From positions 1 through 40,700 of the forward strand of contig CAZDBA010000021.1 in NCBI GenBank assembly GCA_964503615.1: 40,700 bases of DNA, read 5' to 3'. Below are positions 32,591-40,700 of this stretch, one piece after another. Within the stretch, counting starts at the first letter, position 1, and each line of letters starts with the position of its first letter. The DNA comes from CAZDBA01 sp964503615 (GTDB taxonomy: Bacteria; Planctomycetota; Planctomycetia; Pirellulales; Pirellulaceae). The notes under the pieces are model-generated. The model had not been told where the DNA came from and ran no database searches. It saw nothing but the letters and a program-made list of their open reading frames with translations. The position numbers and the translations under genes were made by a program.

Positions 32591-32840
32591 TTTGTTTCAA
32601 CTGGGTAGGAATTGTGTGGCTGGGCACTCAAAATGGTCTTAAAAGCCCGCTCCGTATTTATTCAATCTTAGCATACTTTCCTGTTCAAGGTCCTGAGAAA
32701 CTGCCGGGACTTGGGTGGGAGCAAGTGGCTTGCTTCAAAAATGTTCGCTTCTGAATTAGGATGCACTTGCGAGGCGGTTTGGAACGTTTCGCAGAGACCG
32801 ACTTGGGCACTTCCAAACTTCCAAAAAGGCTGTTCACCTA

Positions 32841-34577
32841 ATGACGATTATCGGGATCGACCTTGGTACGACGAATTCGCTTTGCGCTGTATTCGAAGAC
32901 GGGCAACCCAAGCTAATCCCCAACGCACATGGCGGGGTGTTAACGCCATCGGTAGTAGGGATTTTGGACGACGGACAAGTGATCGTGGGTGATTCGGCCA
33001 AGGAGCTGCGGGTCACAAAGCCGGGGAACTGCGCGTCTTGTTTCAAGCGGTGGATGGGAACGGACCAAACGATTCGAATCGGTGATCGCGAGTTCAATTC
33101 GACTGAGTTGTCCAGTCTGGTGCTTCGTTCGCTGAAAGCGGATGCAGAAAAGTACTTTGGTCACGCGGTCCACGAAGCGGTGATTACCGTGCCGGCTTAC
33201 TTTAACGAGAACCAACGCAAAGCGACCAAGAACGCTGGCGAGATGGTGGGGCTGAAAGTTCGCCGGATCATAAACGAACCGACGGCGGCCGCTTTGACCT
33301 ATGGCTTTCATGACCGCGATGCGGAAAAGCACTTGATGGTGATCGATCTGGGAGGCGGAACGTTTGATGTCACGTTGATGGAGATCTTCGAAGGCACTTT
33401 GGAGATCATTTCTACGGCGGGCGAAAGTCAATTGGGAGGAGAGGACTTTACCGACCGTCTCGTCTCTGCCGTCTATCAACGTGAGAAACTTCATTTGGAA
33501 ACGGCTGAGTTGAAATTCCCCTTGCGCACTGCTCGACTCCGTGAAGAATGCGATAGCGCAAAACAGAGTTTAAGCGATGCAGAAAAAGCAAAGATCCGAA
33601 TTCCGGACGACACGGGTAGCTTTGACAATAACAAATCACTCAACATCGACCGCGACACGTTCGCAAAAATCTGTAAGAACCTGTTGGCGCGGCTAAAAGC
33701 TCCGATCAGTAAAGTGCTGCGAGACGGCCGACAAGCTCCCGAGGATATTGCGGATGTGATCCTGGTCGGCGGAGCAACCCGAATGGTTTTGATGCACCAG
33801 ATCGTTGAGGGCTTTTTCGGCAAGCCGGCCCATATCAAATTCAACCCGGATGAAGTGGTCGCTTTGGGCGCGGCAGTCCAAGCGGCTTTGATTGGTGATG
33901 ACAAAGCGGTTGACGATATGGTGATGACCGACGTCTGCCCATTCACTTTGGGAGTTGAGATCGCCAAGCAGTTTGGTAATCAGGTGATGGAAGGGTACTT
34001 TCAACCGGTCATCAATCGGAACACCACGATCCCGGTTTCCTGCGAAGAGACGTTTTACACGATCGCCCCCAACCAGTCGGAGGTGCTGATGCGAGTCTTC
34101 CAAGGCGAATCGCGGAAGGTGAACGACAATTTGGAACTGGGCGATCTGAAAATCACGGGTATCCCGCCAGGGCCGGCCGGGCAGGCGGTTCAAGTTCGAT
34201 TCACGTACGACATTAACGGACTGTTAGAAGTCGAGGCGATCATCCCAGCGACCCAAAAACGGTTTCGAGTCGTGCTTTCGAATCACTGTTCTTCGATGTC
34301 GGAGGACGAGTTGGCCAAGGCGTTGAGGAAGTTACAAAAGCTCAAGTTTTATCCGCGTGACGAACTGCGGAACCAGCGACTGGTCCGATTTTGCGAACGG
34401 ATGGTCGCCGAAGTCAGCCCGTTCCACCGCCAGCAACTGGAGGATGCGATCGACCTATTTGAGCATGCGATGTCCAGCGGGGACAAAGAGGTTTTCCAAC
34501 TGATGAAAGATCGGTTGCTGAATACGCTGTCCAGTCTGGGGATCGTGTACGACGGCGAGGATGGGCGTGATGGCTGA
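32841..34577 (+). CDS. Hsp70-family chaperone, HscC-like
   Basis: A 578-residue protein with the full Hsp70 ATPase domain: IGIDLGTTNSLCAVF (phosphate 1), VITVPAYFNENQRKATKNAG, IINEPTAAALTYG, VIDLGGGTFDV (phosphate 2) and ILVGGATRM. A substrate-binding domain (about 370-490) and a short helical lid follow. It is shorter than DnaK (about 638) and close to the length of HscC-type Hsp70s. The next two overlapping genes encode a membrane-anchored protein and a degenerate J-like membrane protein, recalling the HscC-DjlB/DjlC arrangement in Escherichia coli. It is likely a specialised chaperone rather than the housekeeping DnaK. Its 3' end overlaps the next gene by up to 17 bp. Confidence 0.93.
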   Translation: MTIIGIDLGTTNSLCAVFEDGQPKLIPNAHGGVLTPSVVGILDDGQVIVGDSAKELRVTKPGNCASCFKRWMGTDQTIRIGDREFNSTELSSLVLRSLKADAEKYFGHAVHEAVITVPAYFNENQRKATKNAGEMVGLKVRRIINEPTAAALTYGFHDRDAEKHLMVIDLGGGTFDVTLMEIFEGTLEIISTAGESQLGGEDFTDRLVSAVYQREKLHLETAELKFPLRTARLREECDSAKQSLSDAEKAKIRIPDDTGSFDNNKSLNIDRDTFAKICKNLLARLKAPISKVLRDGRQAPEDIADVILVGGATRMVLMHQIVEGFFGKPAHIKFNPDEVVALGAAVQAALIGDDKAVDDMVMTDVCPFTLGVEIAKQFGNQVMEGYFQPVINRNTTIPVSCEETFYTIAPNQSEVLMRVFQGESRKVNDNLELGDLKITGIPPGPAGQAVQVRFTYDINGLLEVEAIIPATQKRFRVVLSNHCSSMSEDELAKALRKLQKLKFYPRDELRNQRLVRFCERMVAEVSPFHRQQLEDAIDLFEHAMSSGDKEVFQLMKDRLLNTLSSLGIVYDGEDGRDG

Positions 34578-35283
34578 ACCAACTCAAAAACCAAAGCGAA
34601 ATAACGATCCCCGTCGAGCCAAGGTTTACTTGGACCGTGTGCTTTCGCTGAATCCGACAACCAGTGCCCGTTTGATGGTTGATTTTCGTTGGAGGTTCTG
34701 CGGCCTTGCTACCGCTTCAGGAACCGAATCGAAATCGCTGAACCCGGATCAGCTTACCAGCCGACGAACCGCTGTGGAGAAGCAACTGGAAAAGGTGCGA
34801 GCTCACTTCTGGCGGGCTGCTCCGGAGAAATTGAGTAAGTCGCTAGAGGCGATCAAAGCGTCGGAGTTCGCTGATTTAAGCGCGGGGGTCCAGCGGTTGC
34901 AGCGATTACTCCAGCACCGTGACGCTATAGAGAAACTCAGCAGCCATCCAGATCGTGAAGTTAATCTTTACAACACGTTTCGACGGATCGTTATGCTCTC
35001 TCCTCGCAAGGCGGGTGAGGTCAAAGAATCGTATCTGCGTAATTTTGCTTATTCGGAGAGCCGAAAAAAGGTCCTCGCGATGATCAAGATGATGCGAAAG
35101 GAGTTTCCTGAGCTGGTCGAAATTGAAACGGATTGGTTCAATCAAATCACTCGCATTAAGGATCGAGCCAAAAAATCCAGCGGGATTGCCAACGGAATTT
35201 CGATCGAGTTACCTATCCCGGGTTGGATGATCGGGTTGGTGATTTTTCTGCTGGTTAGATTTCTCTTGAGGTTAATCTTCTGA
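34570..35283 (+). CDS. C-terminally membrane-anchored protein of the Hsp70 cassette
   Basis: The start may be ATG 34561 or ATG 34570; the latter (MAEPTQ) is placed 9 nt after GAGG and overlaps the Hsp70 stop. The product of about 237 residues is Lys/Arg-rich and helical, with repeated Arg/Gln helices (VEKQLEKVRAHFWRAAPEK, FADLSAGVQRLQRLLQH). A single C-terminal hydrophobic anchor (WMIGLVIFLLVRFLLRLIF) makes it a probable tail-anchored cytoplasmic-face protein. No domain is recognised. Overlaps on both sides (Hsp70 upstream, TGATG to the J-like gene downstream) imply a stoichiometric complex with its neighbours. Confidence 0.8.
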   Translation: MAEPTQKPKRNNDPRRAKVYLDRVLSLNPTTSARLMVDFRWRFCGLATASGTESKSLNPDQLTSRRTAVEKQLEKVRAHFWRAAPEKLSKSLEAIKASEFADLSAGVQRLQRLLQHRDAIEKLSSHPDREVNLYNTFRRIVMLSPRKAGEVKESYLRNFAYSESRKKVLAMIKMMRKEFPELVEIETDWFNQITRIKDRAKKSSGIANGISIELPIPGWMIGLVIFLLVRFLLRLIF

Positions 35284-37010
35284 TGAGTGACCCAGGAGAC
35301 TTGAGCAAAAACAACGATTTACCGGACGGGGCTGCAGGACCGGATTGGTCACTGCTGCCGTATCGCGCGCGTGAGTTTTTCGGACTGGAAACCGAGTTCG
35401 ATCGCAAACAGCTGAAGCGGGCGTACAGCAAGCTGATCCGAAAATTCAAGCCGGAAAAGTTTCCCAACGAGTTCCAGCGAATCCGCGCGGCGTTTGAGCA
35501 GTTGGAAAACGAATTGCGTTACGGCAAATCGCCGCTTTCGACTGCGATGCCGATCGAGGAGTATGTCTGGCAAACAGAAGCAGACCCAAAACCGGCCGCG
35601 ACGCCCGATGATCCGAAACCGCCTAAGCGGGCGCCTGATGATTCGGCATCACGTAAACGTGCGCCCGATCCGGTTATTCAACCGGCCTCACCGACTATTC
35701 GCGAGCGGTTGCAAAGCGAACAGCCGGCAAAGGTCTATAAAGAAATTGCGGCCAAGCAGACTAAGTCACCGTATGAGTATTTCGCGTTGGCCACGCTAGC
35801 CGATGTCGTGACGCAAGACGAAACGATGTATTTCAAGTGGTTGTTGACCGGACTAAAAGAGCACAAGGACGATCCTGGTTTGTTTCAGTTGTTACAACAG
35901 TTTTTCAGACGTGACCACAAAACCGAAATGCTCCAGTCGTTACTGGTTACCGCTTCGAAAGTCGTCAGCCACGATGGGTTTTACTTCTTGACCGAGAAGA
36001 GTTGGTGTAAACTCCTGAATCAAATCAACTTTGCAAAGTTTAAACAGCTGTTAGCTCGTTGCGAGATGAATTTGAACGATCATCGCAATCGTTGGCAGGT
36101 TGTCTTTTACAGCGAGTTGCTACGTGCGGCGATCTGGATTGCGGATCCCGGTTGGTTGAATGAGAAGTTTAAAATTCTGGAAGGCGATTTCCAAAACGCT
36201 AATCAAGATTTTGAGTTGCTGGACTTGCTCAAGGAATACCATGTCCAGCGAAGTGAACTGGTGGGCGATTGTTCGGTGCGGCGTCAAATTGACGGTGCGA
36301 TCAAAGATTATTTTATGCTTGAGGAGCGAGAGGGCGACCAGGCGATCGTTGCTTGTCAGAACCAAATGGCAAGTAATGCTCAAGCTCTGTTGGACGCGTT
36401 CCCAGACGATCCACTGGGCCAATGGCAGCGGTCACCGATGACGTTCCTGTGGATGATGATCAACGAAGATGTTGCTCAGCGAAACGGAATCAATTTTGGC
36501 TTTTCCTCACGCAGTCGCAAAGAGAAGCAGCGTTTTGTCAAACGGGTCGATATGCTCGTTGATGATCTTGATGAATCATGGCATCTGGGCATGCGGCATG
36601 TACTTCCTTATTTCTTGATGATCTTAGGATCGTATTTGCTGTTGAGTATTGCTCCTGTGACCTTGCTGTGGAACTGGTTGGGACGAACCGAAGTGCTTGT
36701 CCTTTGCATCGTGTTGATGATCGGTTTGGTCGTCTTAAATAAGCTTTACCTGCACCCCAAAACGCTACTGCCGCTGTTTCAACGATATTGCCAAAAGGCG
36801 GTGAAGGGAGCGTATGAGAAATTATGGCGTGGCCGGTTTGTACAATTGTTCGATGCAACGGGTGCGACCATGAACGACTTGCTGCCCGTGATGGACCAGA
36901 TTATGAATGATGACGAAACGCTGGAGCCAAGCACGACTTGGTTGGTTCCGTTGGTCGCATTGGATCAGGGGCTTGCCTATTATTCGATGGCTGCTCCCTA
37001 CTGCCGGTAG
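35283..37010 (+). CDS. Degenerate J-domain membrane protein of the Hsp70 cassette
   Basis: A 575-residue protein. Residues 29-80 fit the J-domain helix II-loop-helix III pattern (LKRAYSKLIRKFKPEKFP..FQRIRAAFEQL). The HPD tripeptide needed to stimulate Hsp70 ATPase reads KPE (residues 56-58). A Pro/Lys linker follows (about 90-140), then a long helical region. Two membrane segments (about 438-462 and 472-491) are followed by a short soluble end. Similar J-like proteins with altered HPD accompany HscC-type Hsp70 genes in other bacteria, so it probably recruits the Hsp70 without classical ATPase stimulation. Start ATG 35283 overlaps the upstream stop (TGATG). Confidence 0.83.
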   Translation: MSDPGDLSKNNDLPDGAAGPDWSLLPYRAREFFGLETEFDRKQLKRAYSKLIRKFKPEKFPNEFQRIRAAFEQLENELRYGKSPLSTAMPIEEYVWQTEADPKPAATPDDPKPPKRAPDDSASRKRAPDPVIQPASPTIRERLQSEQPAKVYKEIAAKQTKSPYEYFALATLADVVTQDETMYFKWLLTGLKEHKDDPGLFQLLQQFFRRDHKTEMLQSLLVTASKVVSHDGFYFLTEKSWCKLLNQINFAKFKQLLARCEMNLNDHRNRWQVVFYSELLRAAIWIADPGWLNEKFKILEGDFQNANQDFELLDLLKEYHVQRSELVGDCSVRRQIDGAIKDYFMLEEREGDQAIVACQNQMASNAQALLDAFPDDPLGQWQRSPMTFLWMMINEDVAQRNGINFGFSSRSRKEKQRFVKRVDMLVDDLDESWHLGMRHVLPYFLMILGSYLLLSIAPVTLLWNWLGRTEVLVLCIVLMIGLVVLNKLYLHPKTLLPLFQRYCQKAVKGAYEKLWRGRFVQLFDATGATMNDLLPVMDQIMNDDETLEPSTTWLVPLVALDQGLAYYSMAAPYCR

Positions 37011-37165
37011 AACGATTTGTTTCCGAATTCTGCTGAGGAATTGCCTATGTTTGTTCCGATTCGTAGAAAAAGTTGTTTAATCTGTAGAAAAAAAAGAAAA
37101 CTGCAAAAACTATTCGCAGGTTTAGCAGTGATAATAACCTGATATACGAAATACTGGAGCATAGA

Positions 37166-37573
37166 ATGAAATCAATTACAGCAATGCTAGGCCTTGCCTT
37201 TATCTTTATGACGATTGCAGGTTGCAGCGGTCCAGACACACAAGAAAGAGTGATGGCGGACACGGTCAGTTTGCTTGAGGAGATGATATTGACTTTAGAG
37301 TCGGTTGAGGACGAAGCAACAGCAGTGGCTGCTGCTTCGAAAATAGAAAGGTTAAAAGGAGCCAGTGAATCTTTGAAGCTCCGAATGGACGCGTTGGGCG
37401 TTTCTCCGACAGAGATAGATCCAGAAGTTAGGGCAAAATTCAAAGAGGAAATGCGAGAGTTTGGGCCGAGGCTTTCGGCGGCCTTTGTGAAGTTACAGAG
37501 ATACCCTGAACTGCTAAAGGCGATGAAAAAAGTTACTGCAGCTCAAGCAGCCAAGGGGCCTGGACTCTGGTAA
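37166..37573 (+). CDS. Small helical lipoprotein
   Basis: A 135-residue protein with SD GGAGC 7-11 nt upstream, a signal peptide and lipobox IAGC (Cys20). The mature part is acidic and helical (MADTVSLLEEMILTLESVED..AAASKIERLKG, later ELLKAMKKVTAAQ), with no Cys beyond the lipidated one. Such short helical lipoproteins are frequent in planctomycetes and have no assigned role. It has its own 155-bp upstream region and is convergent with the PLP-enzyme gene, about 50 bp between stops. Confidence 0.75.
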   Translation: MKSITAMLGLAFIFMTIAGCSGPDTQERVMADTVSLLEEMILTLESVEDEATAVAAASKIERLKGASESLKLRMDALGVSPTEIDPEVRAKFKEEMREFGPRLSAAFVKLQRYPELLKAMKKVTAAQAAKGPGLW

Positions 37574-37620
37574 GCCCAGCCCCGTTGATGGTTAAACGAC
37601 CCATCCTCCAGTTCCACCAA

Positions 37621-39399
37621 TTAATACCAATTGCCGTTTCCGATTTGGGCTTCGATGTGGCTGGAGTGGGCTGCGAGGTAAAGGTCGTGGACCATCTTCT
37701 TTGAGTCGGCCTCGCTCATGAATCCCGCTGTGAAATCGGGCATGTCGGGGTCGATGGTGGCCCGGGCGGTGTGCACCAGGTGCTTGATCATGTCGATCGG
37801 GTCTTCGTCGCCAATCGCAAACCGGATCGTGGTGGGACTCATGCCCGCTTGGCGAAGCGCTTCGTCGCTCATCTCCGAATGGGTGGTGAGAGAGGGGCAA
37901 CTGACGATCGTGTTGGATTGGCCAAGGCTGATCATGTGCCCGAACGTTGGGGAGAGCGAGTCGAAAAACTGTCTGAAATTGTCAGCAGGAATGTCGCCCA
38001 TATCGATCGTAAACAGTGGAGCGGGTAGGCCCAGATAAGTATACCGCTCACGGAACTCGGAATTATCGTTGTCTTCAACCGAATTGCAGTGGACGGTGAT
38101 GTTTGGATGCGAACTGAGAAAACGAGCCAGGATTTGCGTGTTGATGCATTTGCGTAGCATGCGCACCGGAAGCGTTTTCATTCCCTGCATGACTTCGAAT
38201 GCCGCGTCTGCATTCAGGAACGCGCCTTTGACATAGTAGACGTTCCAGAACATCGTTTGATCCCAATCCACTTCGCCTTTGTGTCCTTTGGGAGCGAACA
38301 TGTTTTTCGTTTGGCCGATGACACAACCGGCGATCACTGCACCACAGCCGCTGAGGTCTTTTGTGTAACTATGGATCACGTAGTCGGGCCGCTCAGCTGG
38401 GTCTTCTCGTTGTAGAGGTTTCAAAAGGAACGGTGTTCCGACCGTGGCATCCAGCAGAACGGTCATCCCTTCGGCGTGAGCTCGTCGACAGATCGTGGCG
38501 ACGTTGACGATATAGCCGTGTGGGTTGCAAGGCGATTCGAGGTAAACGTAGATCTTGCGTCCTTGGGCAAGTCGATCCGCATGTTTCTCTTTGGTTCGTT
38601 CCAGACAAGCCGAAAATTCGTCGGCTGAGTAGCCATCAAACATTTCAACTGCGACATCCAGGTTTCCAGGCTTGGCGTACCAGTCGTTGATCAACTGATA
38701 AGCCCCACCATAGATGTTTCGGCTGGTGATGATAATGTCGTCGCGCCCCAGCACGTGGGAGAGGACGGTATCGATCGCGGCCATCCCGCTGTTAAAGTTC
38801 CAGGCGAAATACTCTTCGGCGTATTTGCCCGCGCAGAGATCGACCACGTGGTTGGCCAAACAGACGCTGGTCGGGTTGAGCAGCCGCGAGTAGATTTCCA
38901 GCATCAGTTCCTTGCCGATAAACGCGTCGGCGATCCATTCGGCGCAGGCGTAGATGTAGGTGGCGGTTCGCGTGATGACGGGAGTTGCTGAGAAGAGCGC
39001 GGTCACATTGTCGAAGACAGGATAAGCGCCTTTGGCGGCTTGGGTTTCGCTGGAGTACTCCAGCGATTGATACGTTTTGCGAAATGGGTGTTGCAGTGTG
39101 TCGAGCAGCTTGGCCAACTGAAACGAAAGGAACTTTTGAGAGTTGAACCGGCGGATCTTGTCCGTCTGGTCCAGCTGCGACATCGCTTCCAAGGTTAATT
39201 GCCAGAGGTGTTCGATGTCTGCCTGCGCCTCGTACATGCGGGATACGATTCGGCTGAGCGTTTGTCCGTATTCGGAATCGGCGGTAATCCCAAAGTGCTC
39301 CAGTTGTTCGGAAACCAGTTCGTCGAGAGACTCGGCAGTGGTTGAATTGCGCTTGGGAGAAAGCACTTTCATTTTTTCAAAAGCGTCGGCTGCGGCCAT
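37621..39399 (-). CDS. PLP-dependent Cys/Met-metabolism-type enzyme with N-terminal extension
   Basis: A 592-residue fold-type I PLP enzyme. Residues about 1-130 are an extension with no recognised domain (FEKMKVLSPKRNSTTAES..). The catalytic core resembles cystathionine gamma-synthase/methionine gamma-lyase enzymes: WNFNSGMAAIDTVLSHVL (PLP phosphate loop), YLESPCNPHGYIVN, LLDATVGTPFLLKP, and the Schiff-base lysine in HSYTKDLSGCG (about Lys347). The Asp of LLDAT would hold the pyridine nitrogen. It could act on cystathionine, homocysteine or methionine, or on another sulfur amino acid; the substrate is not predictable. No signal peptide. It stands alone next to a palindrome-rich region. Confidence 0.85.
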   Translation of the reverse strand: MAAADAFEKMKVLSPKRNSTTAESLDELVSEQLEHFGITADSEYGQTLSRIVSRMYEAQADIEHLWQLTLEAMSQLDQTDKIRRFNSQKFLSFQLAKLLDTLQHPFRKTYQSLEYSSETQAAKGAYPVFDNVTALFSATPVITRTATYIYACAEWIADAFIGKELMLEIYSRLLNPTSVCLANHVVDLCAGKYAEEYFAWNFNSGMAAIDTVLSHVLGRDDIIITSRNIYGGAYQLINDWYAKPGNLDVAVEMFDGYSADEFSACLERTKEKHADRLAQGRKIYVYLESPCNPHGYIVNVATICRRAHAEGMTVLLDATVGTPFLLKPLQREDPAERPDYVIHSYTKDLSGCGAVIAGCVIGQTKNMFAPKGHKGEVDWDQTMFWNVYYVKGAFLNADAAFEVMQGMKTLPVRMLRKCINTQILARFLSSHPNITVHCNSVEDNDNSEFRERYTYLGLPAPLFTIDMGDIPADNFRQFFDSLSPTFGHMISLGQSNTIVSCPSLTTHSEMSDEALRQAGMSPTTIRFAIGDEDPIDMIKHLVHTARATIDPDMPDFTAGFMSEADSKKMVHDLYLAAHSSHIEAQIGNGNWY

Positions 39400-39561
39400 G
39401 TTGGGTTCCGGTTTAGGGTGTTAAGAATCGGATCGATCGTGTTGCTGTTCAAAGCGCCCTAATTTGATAGGAGATATTGAGTTCGGACAAGGTGTAGACG
39501 AGAGTTTGTTACAGCGATTTAGTGGCCAGAGCGAGCGAGGTTTTTTTTCGATCGGTGATGT

Positions 39562-39576
39562 CGCCCCTTCAGGGCG
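39562..39576. repeat. CGCCC palindrome
   Basis: CGCCC-CTTCA-GGGCG, a short perfect inverted repeat in the intergenic region. The same motif is familiar from planctomycete intergenic repeats. Confidence 0.5.
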
Positions 39577-39793
39577 TTTATATAACTGGCGATTTTTTCC
39601 CATGGTTCACGCAATGGCTACAACCTACCACCACCATTCGGGGTTAAGGTGGAGTGCCATTACCTGTTAGCGACAAGGCAAATCCTGTTCAAATGTTAGT
39701 CCATGACAACAACGGCTTGAAGGGTGTTGGTTGCCGTTGAGCACAAACAAAGTGACGAAGTTTTAGCCACGATAGTGGTGGCATGATGTAGCC

Positions 39794-39848
39794 CACGGCG
39801 TAAGCCGTGAGATTTGGTTTAACCAAAATCAATAGCCCCGAGAGGGGC
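39794..39848. repeat. Array of three consecutive hairpin-forming palindromes
   Basis: In 55 bp there are CACGGC-GTAA-GCCGTG, TTTGGTT-T-AACCAAA and GCCCC-GAGA-GGGGC, each a perfect inverted repeat. This is typical of a dispersed multi-hairpin intergenic repeat. Confidence 0.65.
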
Positions 39849-40207
39849 GGCAGGAATTTTCTAAGCCAACTTTCTATTTCGATACGATTGACTGGTTGTC
39901 GATTAGCGAACTTTTAGTTGGTTTGCATTCATGTTGTTGCAGACCTAAGCCGCGTTTCCATCTGTGGGGTGGATTACGTAATCGAAATGAAGACAAAGCG
40001 CCGCGATTTTCAGACGATTTAAAGCGGCGAATTTCTTGTTGTCGTTTTGCCAATTCGTTGGAGTAAAAGCAGTTACAAAATGGTAGCGATTTTGGAATGA
40101 AATTTGCATTTCGGAAGTGGTTTGCAGGTCGATTAGTGCAATAAACTCGAATTTGCGTTATTCTCTGCTTCGTCAGTTCTCCTTTCGAATTTGTGAAAGA
40201 TATCATT

Positions 40208-40528
40208 ATGAAACAGTTTGTAATTCTCTTAGCAGCAGTTGCGATGATTGGCTTTATGTCGTCGGAGTCGCAGGCTCAATGTTATGGCGGCGGTTCTGGT
40301 TTTAGCATCGGCTATGGAAGTGGCTTCGGTGGCTTCGGTGGTGGCGGGTTCAATCGTGGGTTCGGTGGCGGATTCTATGGAGGCTCTGTCTATCGCCCCG
40401 TCTATCGTGGTTACAGTGGCGGCTTCAACCGCGGTTTCGGTGGCTATGGAGGCGGCTTTAACCGTGGAATTAGTTACGGCTACGGCCGATCGTATGGTGG
40501 TGGTTTCCGGCGCGGTTGTGGTTATTAA
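40208..40528 (+). CDS. Secreted Gly/Arg/Tyr-rich repeat protein
   Basis: The start is ATG 40208 (MKQFVILLAAVAMIGFMS..QAQ), giving a clean signal peptide; the longer frame adds five residues ahead of it (MKDII). The 106-residue product is then almost entirely Gly, Arg, Phe, Tyr and Ser in repeats such as GFNRGFGG and GGFNRG, ending in RRGCGY. It contains few other residue types and no globular domain, so it is likely an extracellular structural or matrix protein. A perfect terminator follows within 45 bp. Its -CGY ending matches the protein at 21703-22188. Confidence 0.8.
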   Translation: MKQFVILLAAVAMIGFMSSESQAQCYGGGSGFSIGYGSGFGGFGGGGFNRGFGGGFYGGSVYRPVYRGYSGGFNRGFGGYGGGFNRGISYGYGRSYGGGFRRGCGY

Positions 40529-40570
40529 ACCAAACTCCCAGACCGATTTTGCCAATTTTAAAACGATAGA

Positions 40571-40603
40571 AAACGCAGACGTTTAATCGTCTGCGTTTTT
40601 TTT
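40571..40603 (+). terminator. Rho-independent terminator of the Gly-rich gene
   Basis: AACGCAGACG (40572-40581) pairs perfectly with CGTCTGCGTT (40588-40597) over a 6-nt loop. A run of T follows. Confidence 0.95.
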
Positions 40604-40700
40604 GTTACCGATGCGCGCTTTTGAGTTTGTTGATATTTCCAATCAGTTTAGCTTGGTTAGTTGTCGATTTGCGAACTGTCCGGGAGAGTCAGTTTGCATC

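Larger units (their letters stand above)
39400..40207. other. Palindrome-rich intergenic region
   Basis: About 800 bp without a supportable gene, mixing short palindromes (39562-39576, 39794-39848) with a segment near 39885 that partly recurs near 40661. It must also hold the promoters of the PLP-enzyme gene on the left and the Gly-rich gene on the right. A 110-codon minus-strand frame (39874-40206) runs across it but looks like a by-product of repeat sequence. Confidence 0.55.

Noticed and set aside
39874..40206. 110-codon minus-strand frame
   Set aside because: It lies in a palindrome-rich repeat region that recurs in part at the window end; it resembles spurious frames annotated over intergenic repeats.
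1..40700. CRISPR arrays, rRNA, tRNA, transposases, integrases or toxin-antitoxin pairs
   Set aside because: No regularly spaced repeats, cloverleaf-like sequence, or recognisable mobile-element proteins were found when reading the window; a covariance-model scan could still find a small RNA.

Overview
The window is protein-dense and reads as a chromosomal segment of a marine planctomycete, most likely Pirellulales. This is inferred from family content: a TIGR02996/leucine-rich-repeat protein, a secreted BNR-type protein with a C-terminal dockerin-like 'GDVNQSG..DFFDI' module, squalene-cyclase-like repeat proteins, paired DUF547 proteins, many secreted low-complexity proteins, and short palindromic intergenic repeats. 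No rRNA, tRNA, CRISPR array, transposase or phage gene was recognised.

Layout. 1-8.5 kb: a partial prenyltransferase-like protein (+), a very large S9 peptidase (-), a secreted thioredoxin-like protein (-) with a clear terminator, a polytopic GT-C-type glycosyltransferase (+) and a tiny Lys/Glu-rich lipoprotein (+). 8.6-15.7 kb: a five-gene leftward operon. It encodes a thioredoxin-reductase-like/polyferredoxin membrane fusion, a DUF547 protein, a lipoprotein rhodanese, the arsenite methyltransferase ArsM and the radical SAM enzyme ArsS. ArsM plus ArsS is the core of arsenosugar synthesis. 16.3-24.2 kb: the divergent pstSCAB phosphate transporter, a GT2 polyprenyl-phosphate-sugar synthase-like enzyme, a second DUF547 protein, a secreted Ser/Pro/Ala-rich protein and a second GT-C paralog. 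The two GT-C paralogs bracket the arsenic/phosphate block.

24.5-26.5 kb: a compact leftward three-gene unit. It encodes a Tat-exported protein ending in CPGCGMG, a DUF692/MNIO multinuclear iron oxygenase and a 70-residue helical protein overlapping the MNIO gene by 4 bp. This looks like a peptide- or protein-modifying system and is the best candidate here for something undescribed. 27-31.8 kb: an Hsp20 gene behind a near-perfect sigma-54 promoter, a TIGR02996/LRR protein and a BNR/dockerin secreted protein.

32-37 kb: inorganic pyrophosphatase (-), then a tightly overlapping cassette of an HscC-like Hsp70, a C-terminally membrane-anchored protein and a membrane protein with a degenerate J-like domain (KPE in place of HPD). 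37.1-40.7 kb: a small lipoprotein, a Cys/Met-metabolism-type PLP enzyme with a long N-terminal extension, an approximately 800-bp palindrome-rich intergenic region and a secreted Gly-rich protein with a strong terminator.

Working model (inference). Arsenate enters through phosphate transport and is reduced. ArsM methylates it and ArsS adds the adenosyl group. The membrane redox fusion and rhodanese may supply electrons or sulfur chemistry, and the glycosyltransferases may complete an arsenosugar or a separate cell-surface glycan. Nothing in the sequence alone proves the roles of the accessory genes.
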